Source: Pseudobutyrivibrio ruminis AD2017 (GTDB lineage Bacteria; Bacillota; Clostridia; Lachnospirales; Lachnospiraceae). Taken from it: a stretch of DNA of 64,000 bases. The notes beneath the pieces were generated by a model. The model searched no databases, was not told where the DNA came from, and worked only from the letters and a program-made list of their open reading frames with translations. Of this stretch, positions 44,696-54,982 are shown one piece after another (position 1 is the first letter of the stretch; every line of letters begins with the position of its first letter). Both the position numbers and the translations under genes were made by a program. Location of the stretch: assembly GCF_000424305.1 (NCBI RefSeq), contig NZ_AUJQ01000008.1, forward strand, positions 1 to 64,000, given 5' to 3'.

Positions 44696-45391
44696 TTATT
44701 TTTCTTTGATGATGATTGTCATCATATATTTGCAAGCCTCTGGAATCATCATCGCGCCTTTGTAGATTTGCTCTGTTTCTTTACCGCAATCTACTACCGC
44801 ATATACGATAATTCTATCAGCCTCTTCTAAAGGAATCAACTTTTCTTTGATGGCTGAAATGTTTTTTCCACTCTTCATTATGATTTTAGTTCCAGACAGC
44901 TTTAGCTCTTCATCTATGTTCCCCTGGCCTGAGATGATATGGATATTTTCCTCTCCTTCGCTTAAAAGAATACCTGCCGCTGCTGCAGAACCGCAAAAGG
45001 ATGTTATGCCGTTTATTATCTCTACCTCAATACCATCCTTTTTAGCAAGCTTCATAATATAGCCAAAGGTAGAATAAACTGTAGGATCACCAATGGTAAG
45101 AAATGCCAGGTTATATCCTTCTATCAATAGCTGTTTGTATTTTTGGTAGAATTCTCCATGGATTTGCTCTAAGCGCACAGTGTCGCTTGTCATTTCAAAG
45201 TCCAGACTAATGGTTTTCTTATATCGTATTTCCGGTACAGCAGGAAGTGCGATTTGATAAGCCACGCACTTATCCTTCTCAGCCTTTGGCAAGCAAATGA
45301 CATCTGCTTCCTTAATAGCCTTAACAGCTTTAAGGGTAAGCATGTCTGGGTCACCCGGCCCCACTCCTATTCCAAATAATACTCCAGCCAT
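44696..45391 (-). CDS. cbiL: precorrin-2/cobalt-factor II C20-methyltransferase
   Basis: The 231-residue SAM-dependent tetrapyrrole methylase has FGIGVGPGDPDMLTLKAV at the start. The second family motif is FLTIGDPTVYSTFGYI. INGITSFCGSAAAAGI completes the binding site. It belongs to cobalamin biosynthesis, yet no other cob/cbi gene is in the window and it stands beside GH27. AGGAG lies 7 bases before the ATG at 45389-45391; the extended GTG start at 45397 overlaps that ribosome site. It could have been retained alone, or the rest of the pathway may lie elsewhere. Confidence 0.88.
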   Translation of the reverse strand: MAGVLFGIGVGPGDPDMLTLKAVKAIKEADVICLPKAEKDKCVAYQIALPAVPEIRYKKTISLDFEMTSDTVRLEQIHGEFYQKYKQLLIEGYNLAFLTIGDPTVYSTFGYIMKLAKKDGIEVEIINGITSFCGSAAAAGILLSEGEENIHIISGQGNIDEELKLSGTKIIMKSGKNISAIKEKLIPLEEADRIIVYAVVDCGKETEQIYKGAMMIPEACKYMMTIIIKEK

Positions 45392-45436
45392 ATTCACTCT
45401 CCTATAAACAATCTTTATTCATTGTAGCATATCTAA

Positions 45437-45472
45437 ATAAAAAAATAGAGCTGGCATCTAAAATAGATGCCA
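45437..45472 (-). terminator. terminator of the xylanase gene
   Basis: TGGCATCTA / TAGATGCCA stem (45452-45472) with a three-base loop, followed by a short GCTC and then TATTTTTTT on the minus strand. Confidence 0.8.
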
Positions 45473-45499
45473 ACCCCATAAATAAGAGATTAGAAAATA

Positions 45500-48400
45500 T
45501 TATCTAAATGATACGATTACAACTCTTTCACCAACTAATGGGTCATTGCCCTTAATGTGTACTAATCCAAGACCTGTAAATCTCTCTCTAACTACAACTG
45601 AAGCTTCGAAATCCTTACCTGATTCAAGTGTTACTACTGAACCCTTCTTAACACCGAAGTACTTAGCTTCAGAATTTGTCTTAACTGTGTAGTATGCCTT
45701 AACCTTAACTGCACCAGTTCTCTTGTTGTAGCTTACGTTTCTGTTTACTCTAGCTTCAAGAACATGGATGCTTACTTCCTCAAGGATATCAAGCTCTACG
45801 CTTGTAGCACCAACGAAGTTCTTACCCTTTGCTGTAACTACTGCATAGTATGTTCCATCTGCATTAGAAGCGTGTGCTGGAAGCTTGTTAAGAAGCTTAC
45901 CATTCTCGCCAAGTCTGTACTGTAATGTGTAGTTAGACTTAGAAAGTTTCTTACCATTGAAGTAAACAGTTACGCCTGGACGAGTTGCGAAAATGCTTTC
46001 AACAAATGTGTCAACTGGCTCAACCTCAATAGCATCCTCATCAGCGAAATCTACTGGAGCAATTGTGAAGTTTGCCCTTACAGCTTCGTTCTCAGAATAT
46101 TCGCCAATGAACTTAACCTCAACTGTTGGAAGTGCAGCGTCGAAGTCTTCACCCATACCTGTGCCAACCTTTGCTGCTGCATTCTTATTATTCTTGTAAG
46201 AAACTGTATAATCTACATCCTTAACAAGTACCTTATCGCCAGCTGTAACAACAACCTCTGGTGTAACCTTAGCGCCTGTGTATACTACATCGGCGACCTC
46301 TGCAACTGCTGGAGTAACGATAACTGGCTCTTCAGGAGTATCTGGTGTTTCCTCGCCGTCTACAAGTGAAACCTCACCAAATACCTTTGGTGCTGACCAA
46401 CCATTACCTGTTTCATCATACCAGCTACGTGTACCAATACGTGCACCGTTAGAACCATCGTTGATCTGTAAATCAAGACCAATAGCTGTTCCTACTTCTG
46501 GTGTGATATCTGTCCAAGCAAATGCTGCCTCAACTACATAACCGTCATCTGTAACCTTTACAGCATGCTTAACATTATCCTCAAGGCACTTATCGCCATT
46601 GAAGCTTGTCTCATTTAAGTAGTTAATTCTGTACTGCTTATCATCTTCCTCATATCCATCAGACTTGTGATTGTTCTCATCGATGAATACTTCTACAGAA
46701 TCCTTCTCATGAACTGCTGAAGCTGATGCATCTAAGTCATCATCCTTTACGTTCATAAGAACATAGAGATTTTCCTCATCCCAAAGAAGCTTAGCTGTAG
46801 CTGTAGCCTTTGGATTTGAGCCTGCAACTGAAAGATCTACATTCTTAGCAATCTCCCATGCTTCATCAACATCACCATCAACTGTAACTGTTCCCTTTGT
46901 TACATTCATGTATGGCTTGCAGATAGCCTTAGCATAGTACTTGCTGCCTTCTGCCTGTGTAAGACGAAGGTTGTTAAATGCATGGTCTCCATCAGCATCT
47001 GTTACAACAACATCCATAGCAAGACGTGATGTTGCAACTAATTCTGAATCTGCAGCAACCTCAAGAACGCACTCTCCATTTTCATCAAGATTAGCTTCAG
47101 CTGTAACAACTGATGCTCCATCCTTCATATCAGAAGCAAAATCAACATAAAGCTTTGCAGCTTTAGCGCCATTAGCCTTAACCTTTACTAAAAGCTTGTC
47201 ACCTGTCCATACTGGAACAAATGTATAATCTGTTCCCTCAATTGCAGCGCTCTTACCATGAGCAAATTCGTCTGAGCCTGTAGCTGCCTGAACAACTGTT
47301 AAGCTCTTGATAGCTGGCTCAAGCTTTGAAGGGTCAACAAATGCCCAATAAGCTGGCTTAGCCATGTAGTCACCATCAAAGAGAAGTGGAACCTGCTTTC
47401 TGTTTCCGTTAGCACCGCCACCTGCGCTGTTAGATGTCTGTAACCAAGAGTTAGGATCAATTACACCCCAAACTGTAAATCCATTTACATCGATATCTGG
47501 ATCAGCATCAATTTCCTTGTATGCGTCGAAGATTTCCTTATAACGATATGCTTCTCTTGTGTACTCAGCTTGCTCTGTTGCTGATGTTCCATCGTACTCA
47601 TCAGAGCACTTGAAATCAAGCTCAGTAACCTGAATCTTGCCTACGATTTTACCGTATCTCTTACCACAGTTGATAATCTGCTGCTTGCTAGGTCCGAGCA
47701 TGTTGTGGTGTCCCTGCATACCAAAACCAGAAATTCTAGTAGGAAGAACATCATCACTTTCATGTCTCTTTACGCTCTCAAGTAACTGTGCGATTGCATC
47801 TGGCTTGTTGCCTGAGCACTCGTTGTAATCGTTGTAGTAAAGCTCTACATCATCCTTACCCATCTTATGAGCATAGTAGTTTGCATATCTAAATGCGTTA
47901 AGAATGTACTCTGGAGCATCCTCCTTGCTTCCGATACCATAGATTCTAGCCCAGTTTGATCTCTCACTTGCGCTAGCGCTTCTGTATGTACCAGAACCAT
48001 CTGAACATGCTTCATTTACAACATCCCAACCATAGAACATATCCTTGTATTCAGAAGAAAATACATGCTCGAATACGCTCTTGATGTACCACTCATGACG
48101 AAGTGTCATTTCCTCTGGAGATACCCAGTCTCCATTTGGATCATAGTTCTCTTTGAAGAACCACTCTGGTGTCTGTGAGTGCCATGTTAAAACATGACCT
48201 CTAATCTTGATTTCCTTATCAGGATGCTCGTCGTTCCAATCCTTGATAACGCGAAGCATTCTCTCAGGACGTGAGAAGTCAAGCTTTGGAACAGCCATAT
48301 CCTTGTGTGTAACACCCTTAGCATCTGTCCATGTTTCTGTAATAATCTGTCCATCTGCTGGCTTTGAGTTGTTGTAATTCATTAATGAATCTGGTTTGAA

Positions 48401-49309
48401 CTCGTTACCAAATGTTACAGCGTTAAAGTGCTTTTCAACAAGGTCCATCAAAGCTTCATCTGTAATTTCTGAAGCCATGATAGCTGCACCAGTGTAGCTG
48501 TCCTTACCAAGCCCCTTGTCACAAGAGATATAATCTCTTAAATCTGGGATATCTCTCTGTATCTCAGGCTTTGTGTTATCATCCTTTATCTCACTTGGTG
48601 TTGGGTAATCAGCTGCGTCACCCTTAAGAGTTAATGTAATACTCTGGATAGTAAATGTTGTGCCACCACCTGAGCTATTCATTAAGCCGATTCCGTCGAA
48701 CTCAGCCTTATCTGTATTCTCAATTACATCTGTTCCATAAGCAGCCTTTACTTCCTCACCCTTGTTTCTAAACTTAAGTGAAAAGCCTGATTTGCTACCC
48801 TTTAACAGATTAGCTTTTACTGATACTACATCAGTACCCTTAATTCCCTTAGGTAAACCAAAAACTTTCTCAGCATAGTTTCCGCTATACTCAATTTTTA
48901 CGCCACCCTTTGATTTTGTAACAGTTGAACCCCATGAACCGCCTTCGTAACTATCATCAAAATCGAACATGCTGTATGTGATTTCGCATGTCTTGTTAGA
49001 CTCCTCGTCTTCCTTAGAATCTTCCTTCTTTTCTTCTTCAGCTTCAGCGTCTTCCTTGTCTGAATCCTCAGAGTCTTCTTTTTCCTCTTTAGATTCTTCC
49101 TTGTCTTCCCCTTTAGACTCTTCTGCTTCTTCTTTAGATTCCTCTTTTACTTCTTCAGTTTCTTCTTCCTCTTGAAGCTCTTCTACAACTTCTTCTGTGG
49201 AATCTGATGGTGATTCTTTTGCATTGACTAATGCTGGATTTGGAGTCGCCATCAGCATAGTAGATGCTACTGCTACTGATAGCGCCTTGTAGATTTTCTT
49301 TTTTACCAT
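45500..49309 (-). CDS. secreted multidomain GH10 endo-1,4-beta-xylanase
   Basis: The protein has about 1269 residues. A signal peptide is followed by a long Glu/Lys/Ser/Asp-rich linker (about 39-106) and a beta-sandwich module that looks carbohydrate-binding (about 108-232). The GH10 barrel follows (about 270-650), with HVLTWHSQTPEWF, the acid/base E433 in WDVVNEACSDG and the nucleophile E563 in IQVTELDF. A CBM9-like domain (about 800-985, TVDGDVDEAWEIA) comes next. Three Ig/MBG-like modules end in VVIVSFR. There is no LPxTG or dockerin. It cuts xylan backbone outside the cell. The start is uncertain: the ATG at 49307-49309 has weak GAGGG, while a TTG six bases upstream has AGGAG. The ORF runs to 49369. 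Confidence 0.92.
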   Translation of the reverse strand: MVKKKIYKALSVAVASTMLMATPNPALVNAKESPSDSTEEVVEELQEEEETEEVKEESKEEAEESKGEDKEESKEEKEDSEDSDKEDAEAEEEKKEDSKEDEESNKTCEITYSMFDFDDSYEGGSWGSTVTKSKGGVKIEYSGNYAEKVFGLPKGIKGTDVVSVKANLLKGSKSGFSLKFRNKGEEVKAAYGTDVIENTDKAEFDGIGLMNSSGGGTTFTIQSITLTLKGDAADYPTPSEIKDDNTKPEIQRDIPDLRDYISCDKGLGKDSYTGAAIMASEITDEALMDLVEKHFNAVTFGNEFKPDSLMNYNNSKPADGQIITETWTDAKGVTHKDMAVPKLDFSRPERMLRVIKDWNDEHPDKEIKIRGHVLTWHSQTPEWFFKENYDPNGDWVSPEEMTLRHEWYIKSVFEHVFSSEYKDMFYGWDVVNEACSDGSGTYRSASASERSNWARIYGIGSKEDAPEYILNAFRYANYYAHKMGKDDVELYYNDYNECSGNKPDAIAQLLESVKRHESDDVLPTRISGFGMQGHHNMLGPSKQQIINCGKRYGKIVGKIQVTELDFKCSDEYDGTSATEQAEYTREAYRYKEIFDAYKEIDADPDIDVNGFTVWGVIDPNSWLQTSNSAGGGANGNRKQVPLLFDGDYMAKPAYWAFVDPSKLEPAIKSLTVVQAATGSDEFAHGKSAAIEGTDYTFVPVWTGDKLLVKVKANGAKAAKLYVDFASDMKDGASVVTAEANLDENGECVLEVAADSELVATSRLAMDVVVTDADGDHAFNNLRLTQAEGSKYYAKAICKPYMNVTKGTVTVDGDVDEAWEIAKNVDLSVAGSNPKATATAKLLWDEENLYVLMNVKDDDLDASASAVHEKDSVEVFIDENNHKSDGYEEDDKQYRINYLNETSFNGDKCLEDNVKHAVKVTDDGYVVEAAFAWTDITPEVGTAIGLDLQINDGSNGARIGTRSWYDETGNGWSAPKVFGEVSLVDGEETPDTPEEPVIVTPAVAEVADVVYTGAKVTPEVVVTAGDKVLVKDVDYTVSYKNNKNAAAKVGTGMGEDFDAALPTVEVKFIGEYSENEAVRANFTIAPVDFADEDAIEVEPVDTFVESIFATRPGVTVYFNGKKLSKSNYTLQYRLGENGKLLNKLPAHASNADGTYYAVVTAKGKNFVGATSVELDILEEVSIHVLEARVNRNVSYNKRTGAVKVKAYYTVKTNSEAKYFGVKKGSVVTLESGKDFEASVVVRERFTGLGLVHIKGNDPLVGERVVIVSFR

Positions 49310-49432
49310 AACCCTCAATATTCTCCTTTTATAATTTGTAAAAACACCGCGGTGATTAAATTTTAACAAAGGAAAATATGGATATTGCCGGATAATCTAT
49401 AGATTAAACCCCGACAAATTAAATATTGATGA

Positions 49433-50737
49433 TTAATTGACACCTATAAGGTGATATATAAACTGCTGAGCAGTACGTCCTGAAAGGCCTCCCTGCTCCA
49501 TTTCCCAGATTTTGGCCTGTGCAATTATTTCCTCTTCAGGCATAGTTATACCTGCTCTCTTTGCAAGTCCGAGAACTATTTCTAAATATTCCTTTTGCAT
49601 AGGCTTTGTGTAGCTGATTGTAACACCAAAGCGATGCACAAGTGACAGCTTTTCTTCAACTGTATCTGAATGATGTCTGTCGTCATTGTTGGTCTGGTCA
49701 TTTCTATCATTCCAGGTTTCCTTAATAAGATGACGACGGTTTGATGTGGCATAAATCAAAATGTTATCAGGCTTTGTTTCAACGCCACCTTCAATAACAG
49801 CCTTTAAGAATTTGTATTCAATCTCATGCTCTTCAAATGACAAATCATCCATATATATGATGTATTTATAGTTTCTGTTTTTGATGCTTGCGATTATCTT
49901 TGATAGATATCTAAACTGATGCTTGTAGATTTCTATCATACGAAGACCGCTATCATAATACTGGTTAACAATAGCCTTAATGCTTGTGGATTTTCCTGTG
50001 CCACTATCACCAAACAAAAGAACGTTGTTAGCCTTTTTGCCAGCGACAAAGCTTTCTGTGTTTGCGATAAGCTGTTGCTTTTGATATTCGTAGCCGATTA
50101 AATCGTCAAGCACTACCTCATCCATATTGTTGATTGGAACAAACTGAATATCGTTTAAACCTTTTTCTTCTATACGGAAGGCCTTGTTAAGACCAAACAT
50201 TCCAACGCCATATGCCTTATAGAAATTCGTAATTACGTTAAAGAATTCTTTCTCATCTGCTGCAGCCTCAAGCTCCTTTGAAAGCCTTCTAACCTTTTCA
50301 GATACATTGCGATTGTACATCTGCTGATTCTTTTTGACAGAATTATAGTTAGAAAAAACGCTGAAGGATTCGATTCCAAGCTCCTGCTCCAAGGTTGAAA
50401 AATCGTAATCAAACAGTTCCTTTAAGATTCTAAAATCATTCTCTACCAAATGATTTACAGAACCTGGCTTTACATCAGTCTTTTCTGTAACAAGTGAAAA
50501 AGGATTTTCATTCATAATGATGTAGAAGGTTAAATAATTATGCCAAAGATTGTCATCAAAACCATAATCCGTAGCAAGCATAAGAAGGCGCTTTGATATA
50601 GCGTTGATTTCCCTTGTAGCCTCACGCTTGTTGTAGTCACCAGATTCAATTGAATCAATGGCTCTACCAAGCTGGTACAAAATGCTTTCCTCTGTTAAAT
50701 CTCCGTACATTAATAGTCTTGAAATCTTGTCGTACAT
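49433..50737 (-). CDS. DUF815-type AAA+ ATPase
   Basis: The 434-residue protein has a helical N-terminal half. The P-loop is NVLLFGDSGTGKSTSIKAI and the Walker B-like stretch is YIIYMDDLSFEEHE. IYATSNRRHLIKE is the sensor region and LVHRFGVTISY holds an arginine. The DUF815 family is widespread in Firmicutes but its role is unknown. The ATG at 50735-50737 has GGGG at a good distance. An earlier ATG at 50743 is too close to it. Confidence 0.85.
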   Translation of the reverse strand: MYDKISRLLMYGDLTEESILYQLGRAIDSIESGDYNKREATREINAISKRLLMLATDYGFDDNLWHNYLTFYIIMNENPFSLVTEKTDVKPGSVNHLVENDFRILKELFDYDFSTLEQELGIESFSVFSNYNSVKKNQQMYNRNVSEKVRRLSKELEAAADEKEFFNVITNFYKAYGVGMFGLNKAFRIEEKGLNDIQFVPINNMDEVVLDDLIGYEYQKQQLIANTESFVAGKKANNVLLFGDSGTGKSTSIKAIVNQYYDSGLRMIEIYKHQFRYLSKIIASIKNRNYKYIIYMDDLSFEEHEIEYKFLKAVIEGGVETKPDNILIYATSNRRHLIKETWNDRNDQTNNDDRHHSDTVEEKLSLVHRFGVTISYTKPMQKEYLEIVLGLAKRAGITMPEEEIIAQAKIWEMEQGGLSGRTAQQFIYHLIGVN

Positions 50738-50783
50738 AATCATTCCCCTTCTGCCATCATTGCAATCATCTAATTGATATTAA

Positions 50784-52454
50784 TTAAAGCTTCTTTTTAA
50801 GTTCATCTACAAGACCCTTTATTGTGCCATCTGCAAATGGGCTTTCAAGTCCAACTTCCTTTAATTCATTCTCATAGAAATCCTTAACTGAAAGCTTGCA
50901 AAGCTGTAAATAATGATTCCAAGCATCCTTGAAATCATTATCCATCCATACCTTAAATTCCATAGCAACTACGCTGGCAAGAACATAATCGATGTAGTAG
51001 AAAGGATCCCAGAAAATGTGCCCCTGCTTCTGCCACCAGCCACCTGTTACGAAGAACTCATTATCCTCATAATCAAGCCATGGACGATACTGCTTTTCAA
51101 GGTCTGCCCATACAGCCTTTCTTTCTGCTGGTGTAAGCTCTGGCTTGTCGTAAATAATATGCTGGAACTCATCTACCATACATCCGTAAGGAACGAATGT
51201 GATTGCATCCATAAAATGCATCTTGCGATACTCATCAGCTCTATCACCAAAGAACTTGTCCATCCACTGATATGTGAAATATTCCATAGACATAGAGTGA
51301 ATCTCTGCTGTCTCCATTGTAAGGTCGTTGTGCTCCTTAATCTCGTCATCACGGGTAACATAGCCCTGGAATGCATGACCACACTCATGTGTAATAACAT
51401 CTACGTCACCGCTTGTGCCGTTAAAGTTGGCAAAGATAATAGGTGCTTTGTACTTTGGAAGGAAATCCATATATCCTCCCTGCTTCTTAGTCTTGCGTCC
51501 AAGTACGTCAAAAAGCTCGTTTTCTGTCATGAAATCAAAGAACTCTGCTGTCTCTGGTGAAAGCTCCCTGTACATTTCCTGACCGCTCTTTAGGATTTCC
51601 TCTGGAGTACCTGTTGGAGCAGGGTTACCGTTTACATAGTATACCTCGTTATCATAATACTTAAGGGCATCCACACCAATCTGCTTACGTCTCATTTCCT
51701 GAATCTCGCATACAAATGGAACGAAGGATTCCTTAACCTGCTTTCTGAAGTTTTCAACCTCAGCTCTGCGGTAAGCATTACGGTTCATTCTGTTATAACC
51801 AAGCTCAACGAAGTTATCGTAGCCCAATTCCTTGGCCTGCTTTGTACGATTCTTTACAAGCTTGTCAAAAATCTCATCGATTTCATCTGTTACAGATGTG
51901 AAATAATCTGAATATGCCTTCCATGCACGCTTTCTTGTTTCTCTATCATCTGATGTAAGGAACTTTCTAAGAAGTGAAAGGTTGTACTCCTCGCCATCAA
52001 ATGGAATCTTTGCTGATGCAATAATCTTATCGTAGCGACTAACGAGCGCGTTTTCCTCCTGCATAAGTGGAAGAATCTTCTCGCTGATTGACTTGTTGGC
52101 AAGCTCCATGTTCTTGAAGGCGACCTTGCTGATTTTGCTTTCAAGGTAATCTCTGTATGGAGATTCAAATAATACCTTGCTGTAATCATTTTCAAGATTA
52201 GAAATCAAAGGCATGATTTCATCTAAGTAATCATTTTCCTTTGTGTAGAACTCATCTGATGTATCGCAATCATGACGGAAGGTTCCAAGAATTCTATTTG
52301 TATGAATATCCTTCATAAACTCATAATATTTTTTGTGGAGCTCAAACTGCTCCTCCCCACTCTTTGCATTCTTGCTATCAGCAATAAGCTTTTCAAAGAA
52401 TGCCTTCACTTCATCCATATCAATACGCTTGTATGGCATTTCTGAACATTTCAT
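50784..52454 (-). CDS. M3 family oligoendopeptidase
   Basis: The 556-residue zinc peptidase has the metal motif HECGH at about 356-360 (ITHECGHAFQGYV). The third ligand is in the TAEIHSMSMEYF region. It lacks a signal peptide, so it degrades short peptides in the cytoplasm. Family members are called PepF-like or M3B. An ATP-binding DUF815 gene follows. Confidence 0.92.
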   Translation of the reverse strand: MKCSEMPYKRIDMDEVKAFFEKLIADSKNAKSGEEQFELHKKYYEFMKDIHTNRILGTFRHDCDTSDEFYTKENDYLDEIMPLISNLENDYSKVLFESPYRDYLESKISKVAFKNMELANKSISEKILPLMQEENALVSRYDKIIASAKIPFDGEEYNLSLLRKFLTSDDRETRKRAWKAYSDYFTSVTDEIDEIFDKLVKNRTKQAKELGYDNFVELGYNRMNRNAYRRAEVENFRKQVKESFVPFVCEIQEMRRKQIGVDALKYYDNEVYYVNGNPAPTGTPEEILKSGQEMYRELSPETAEFFDFMTENELFDVLGRKTKKQGGYMDFLPKYKAPIIFANFNGTSGDVDVITHECGHAFQGYVTRDDEIKEHNDLTMETAEIHSMSMEYFTYQWMDKFFGDRADEYRKMHFMDAITFVPYGCMVDEFQHIIYDKPELTPAERKAVWADLEKQYRPWLDYEDNEFFVTGGWWQKQGHIFWDPFYYIDYVLASVVAMEFKVWMDNDFKDAWNHYLQLCKLSVKDFYENELKEVGLESPFADGTIKGLVDELKKKL

Positions 52455-52476
52455 AATCTTTATCTCCTTTAAATAA

Positions 52477-53571
52477 TTATTCTTCTAATTCTTTTTTATC
52501 TAAAAATCTATCAAAATATAGCTTTATAAGAGCAGCCACAGGAACAGCCACAAGCATTCCAACAAATCCACCTAAGGCACCGCCACCAATAAGGGCTGCC
52601 ACTACAAGAAGTGGGTGAATCTTTATGTTGCTACTAAGTAAGCGTGGATTGATTATATTGCCATCAATTACCATTATCACAAAAAGTGATACTAAGCCTG
52701 AAATCAACTCACGGTATGAACCTGTTGGCAGGCAAACGATAATCACTGCACAATATCCTACGATTGGGCCAACGTAAGGAATCAGATTTCCTATTCCTAC
52801 AAGCAACGCAATAAGCAGTGCCTCTGGGACACCTACTATGGTAAATACGATACCTGTAAGGATGCAAACGATTGATGCATCTATAAACTGACCTCTAAGA
52901 TAGCCAGAGAATATTTTATCAGCATCGTGCCAAAACTGCTCAGCACGCTCTTCGTTTTTCTTGCCCGTAATGATGGCAAAGGCACGCTTCCAGTAATCCT
53001 TTATTCTTCTTCCATCCAACATAAAATAGATAGAAAAGATTATTCCAAAGAATAAACCTGTAACTATATCCTTTATGGAAATAGCTATATTTATAAGTAC
53101 ATCACTAAACTGATTAATTGAAAGACCCTTAGATGTAAGCATACTTTCGATAGACTTAAACAATTCCTGAGTATCCTGTTCAATTAAGTCACCCAAGCCA
53201 AGAACTGTTTCTATATTTATTGCAGAAACATTCTTATATATAGTAAGTACAATAATAACGATAATTGCTGCAAGGCAGGCGACTATCAATAAAAAGCTAA
53301 GAAGGATTGCCAAATATCTGGCCCACTTGTGTTCTTTCCTTTTATTGAAAAGACCTTCGAATTTGTCAACTATAGGGGTTAGTAAATAACTGATTATTCC
53401 ACCAATAACTACAGGCTTAAGCACTGCAGTAAAAATAGTCCACAGTCTACCCCAAAAGCCACCTGAGAAATATAATAACCCTAGGATAACAATAGTTAAT
53501 ATCACTGTTGCAGAAGCATACCCACAGATTTTGACATATTTCTTATCTAGTGATTCCCATAGTTTCTTCAT
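52477..53571 (-). CDS. AI-2E/PerM-type membrane permease
   Basis: The 364-residue protein has about seven to eight helices. The family features GLGDLIEQDTQE, SIYFMLDGRRIKDYWKRA and GNLIPYVGPIVG are present, with a C-terminal Gly-rich helix pair (GGGALGGFVGMLVAVPVAA). Substrates in this family include ions and signalling molecules and cannot be assigned here. It ends in KKELEE, near the oligoendopeptidase start. Confidence 0.88.
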   Translation of the reverse strand: MKKLWESLDKKYVKICGYASATVILTIVILGLLYFSGGFWGRLWTIFTAVLKPVVIGGIISYLLTPIVDKFEGLFNKRKEHKWARYLAILLSFLLIVACLAAIIVIIVLTIYKNVSAINIETVLGLGDLIEQDTQELFKSIESMLTSKGLSINQFSDVLINIAISIKDIVTGLFFGIIFSIYFMLDGRRIKDYWKRAFAIITGKKNEERAEQFWHDADKIFSGYLRGQFIDASIVCILTGIVFTIVGVPEALLIALLVGIGNLIPYVGPIVGYCAVIIVCLPTGSYRELISGLVSLFVIMVIDGNIINPRLLSSNIKIHPLLVVAALIGGGALGGFVGMLVAVPVAALIKLYFDRFLDKKELEE

Positions 53572-53608
53572 AAAGGCCCTCCTCCAGTTTGCAAAAAAAT
53601 TATTATAA

Positions 53609-54274
53609 CTATTTTATTTTCATATGCTTTTTCATCATCATAACAAATGCTACAAACAAGATTGCACTTGAAATAAGAATGCTTCTAATTCCAAGCTTAA
53701 GTGATAGGATTCCACCTACACCTGCGCCAATGGCAAAAACAAATATGATTCCGTAGTAATGAAGAGCCTTCTTCAATGCCCCCTTCTCATGACTGCGCAA
53801 GAATACTGAAAAACTATCTGTTCCACTTCTGAGATTTCCAATGCACATGGTGCTGGCATAAGGATATCCGTTAACCTTTCTAAAGGACTGAACCTGCATG
53901 GCACATGCCATAGAAACAAGTGCATTTGCCAGCATATTATAAGAAGTAGGAATAAAAGCTACCCCAGCAAGAATTATGATTTCTAGCAATACTACCATCT
54001 GTCGCCAATGCATCTTTTTGGAATGCTTGAAACGGTGGCTCAGCTGTTCCGCTACCAAAATACCAACTGCAAAAGCAAAAATTGGCATTAGATAATGCAA
54101 GCCCTGCACCCATTCACCAGACATAATGTGCTGGCTCATAAGTACGATATTGCCTGTTTGGGCGTTTGCGAATACCTTATCCCTAAGATTGTAGGTGTAG
54201 GCATCCTGAAAGCCGCCTGACAAAGATATGATTGCTGATAATACAAATGATTCTGAGGTTTGTTTTGTTCTCAT
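53609..54274 (-). CDS. DUF1275 (YoaK-like) membrane protein
   Basis: The 221-residue protein has six helices. It has the family opening SGGFQDAYTYNLRDKVFANAQTGNIVLM and the central ACAMQVQSFRKVNGYPYASTMCIGNLRS. Function unknown. The start is 7 bases after the AlkD stop, suggesting cotranscription. Confidence 0.88.
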   Translation of the reverse strand: MRTKQTSESFVLSAIISLSGGFQDAYTYNLRDKVFANAQTGNIVLMSQHIMSGEWVQGLHYLMPIFAFAVGILVAEQLSHRFKHSKKMHWRQMVVLLEIIILAGVAFIPTSYNMLANALVSMACAMQVQSFRKVNGYPYASTMCIGNLRSGTDSFSVFLRSHEKGALKKALHYYGIIFVFAIGAGVGGILSLKLGIRSILISSAILFVAFVMMMKKHMKIK

Positions 54275-54280
54275 GATTAG

Positions 54281-54967
54281 CTACTTCCTCTTCAACGATT
54301 TTAAATATGATTTATGCTCATCAGTCACCCTATAGCTTTCAATAGCTTTTTGGATGGTTTTGTTATGAGTCCAGGTATCTAAAACATTGTTTTCAATATA
54401 GACAATTGTGCTTTCGTATTGCTTTGCCAAAGCTGTTGCAAAATACCAGGAAATAGCCATATTGATATAGTATTCATCAGATTTAACTTCTGATATAAGC
54501 TTTAGATAGTTTTCATCAAAATCATCATCAAGAAACTGGGACATAAATGTGACTATTGCAAATCTAACTGTATAGGTATCATCCGACTTAAGCCAATTTA
54601 AAAGATATGGCTTTAAAAGCTCATGATTCTTCTTAAAGCACTTCGGTGACATCTGATCACAGGTTGCCCAATTGTCTACATAAGGCAAAAACCTTTCAAG
54701 CAGTGTTATGCATTCTTCAAAATCCTTTGTCTCGGAAATAATAAATGCATGAAGCTGATTTTCATCAAAATACTGATGTGGCAAATCATTAAAAAAATCT
54801 GCTACATCCCCGCGCGTACAATACTGCTTTGCCAGTTTTCTTAAAATCGGAGTTCTAACACCAATCGCTGAATTTTCAGCAATAGTAGGTGTTAGCTTAC
54901 TCTGAAAATCTCTGTATTTTATGTCCTGGTTTTCAAATAAATCTTTCTTGATTTCTTCTACTATCAT
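54281..54967 (-). CDS. DNA alkylation repair protein, AlkD-like
   Basis: The 228-residue all-helical HEAT-repeat protein has IGVRTPILRKLAKQY, LPYVDNWATCDQMSPKCF, and MAISWYFATALAKQYE. The Trp and Asp expected in the DNA groove (DNWATCD) are visible. It excises alkylated bases. The start at 54967 has GGTG upstream and is favoured over 54979. Its ATG lies close to the NSS transporter stop. Confidence 0.88.
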   Translation of the reverse strand: MIVEEIKKDLFENQDIKYRDFQSKLTPTIAENSAIGVRTPILRKLAKQYCTRGDVADFFNDLPHQYFDENQLHAFIISETKDFEECITLLERFLPYVDNWATCDQMSPKCFKKNHELLKPYLLNWLKSDDTYTVRFAIVTFMSQFLDDDFDENYLKLISEVKSDEYYINMAISWYFATALAKQYESTIVYIENNVLDTWTHNKTIQKAIESYRVTDEHKSYLKSLKRK

Positions 54968-54982
54968 GTTAGACACCATTAA

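Noticed and set aside
48969-49175. Plus-strand Ser-rich frame
   Set aside because: Antisense of the acidic linker of the xylanase, explained by its codon pattern.
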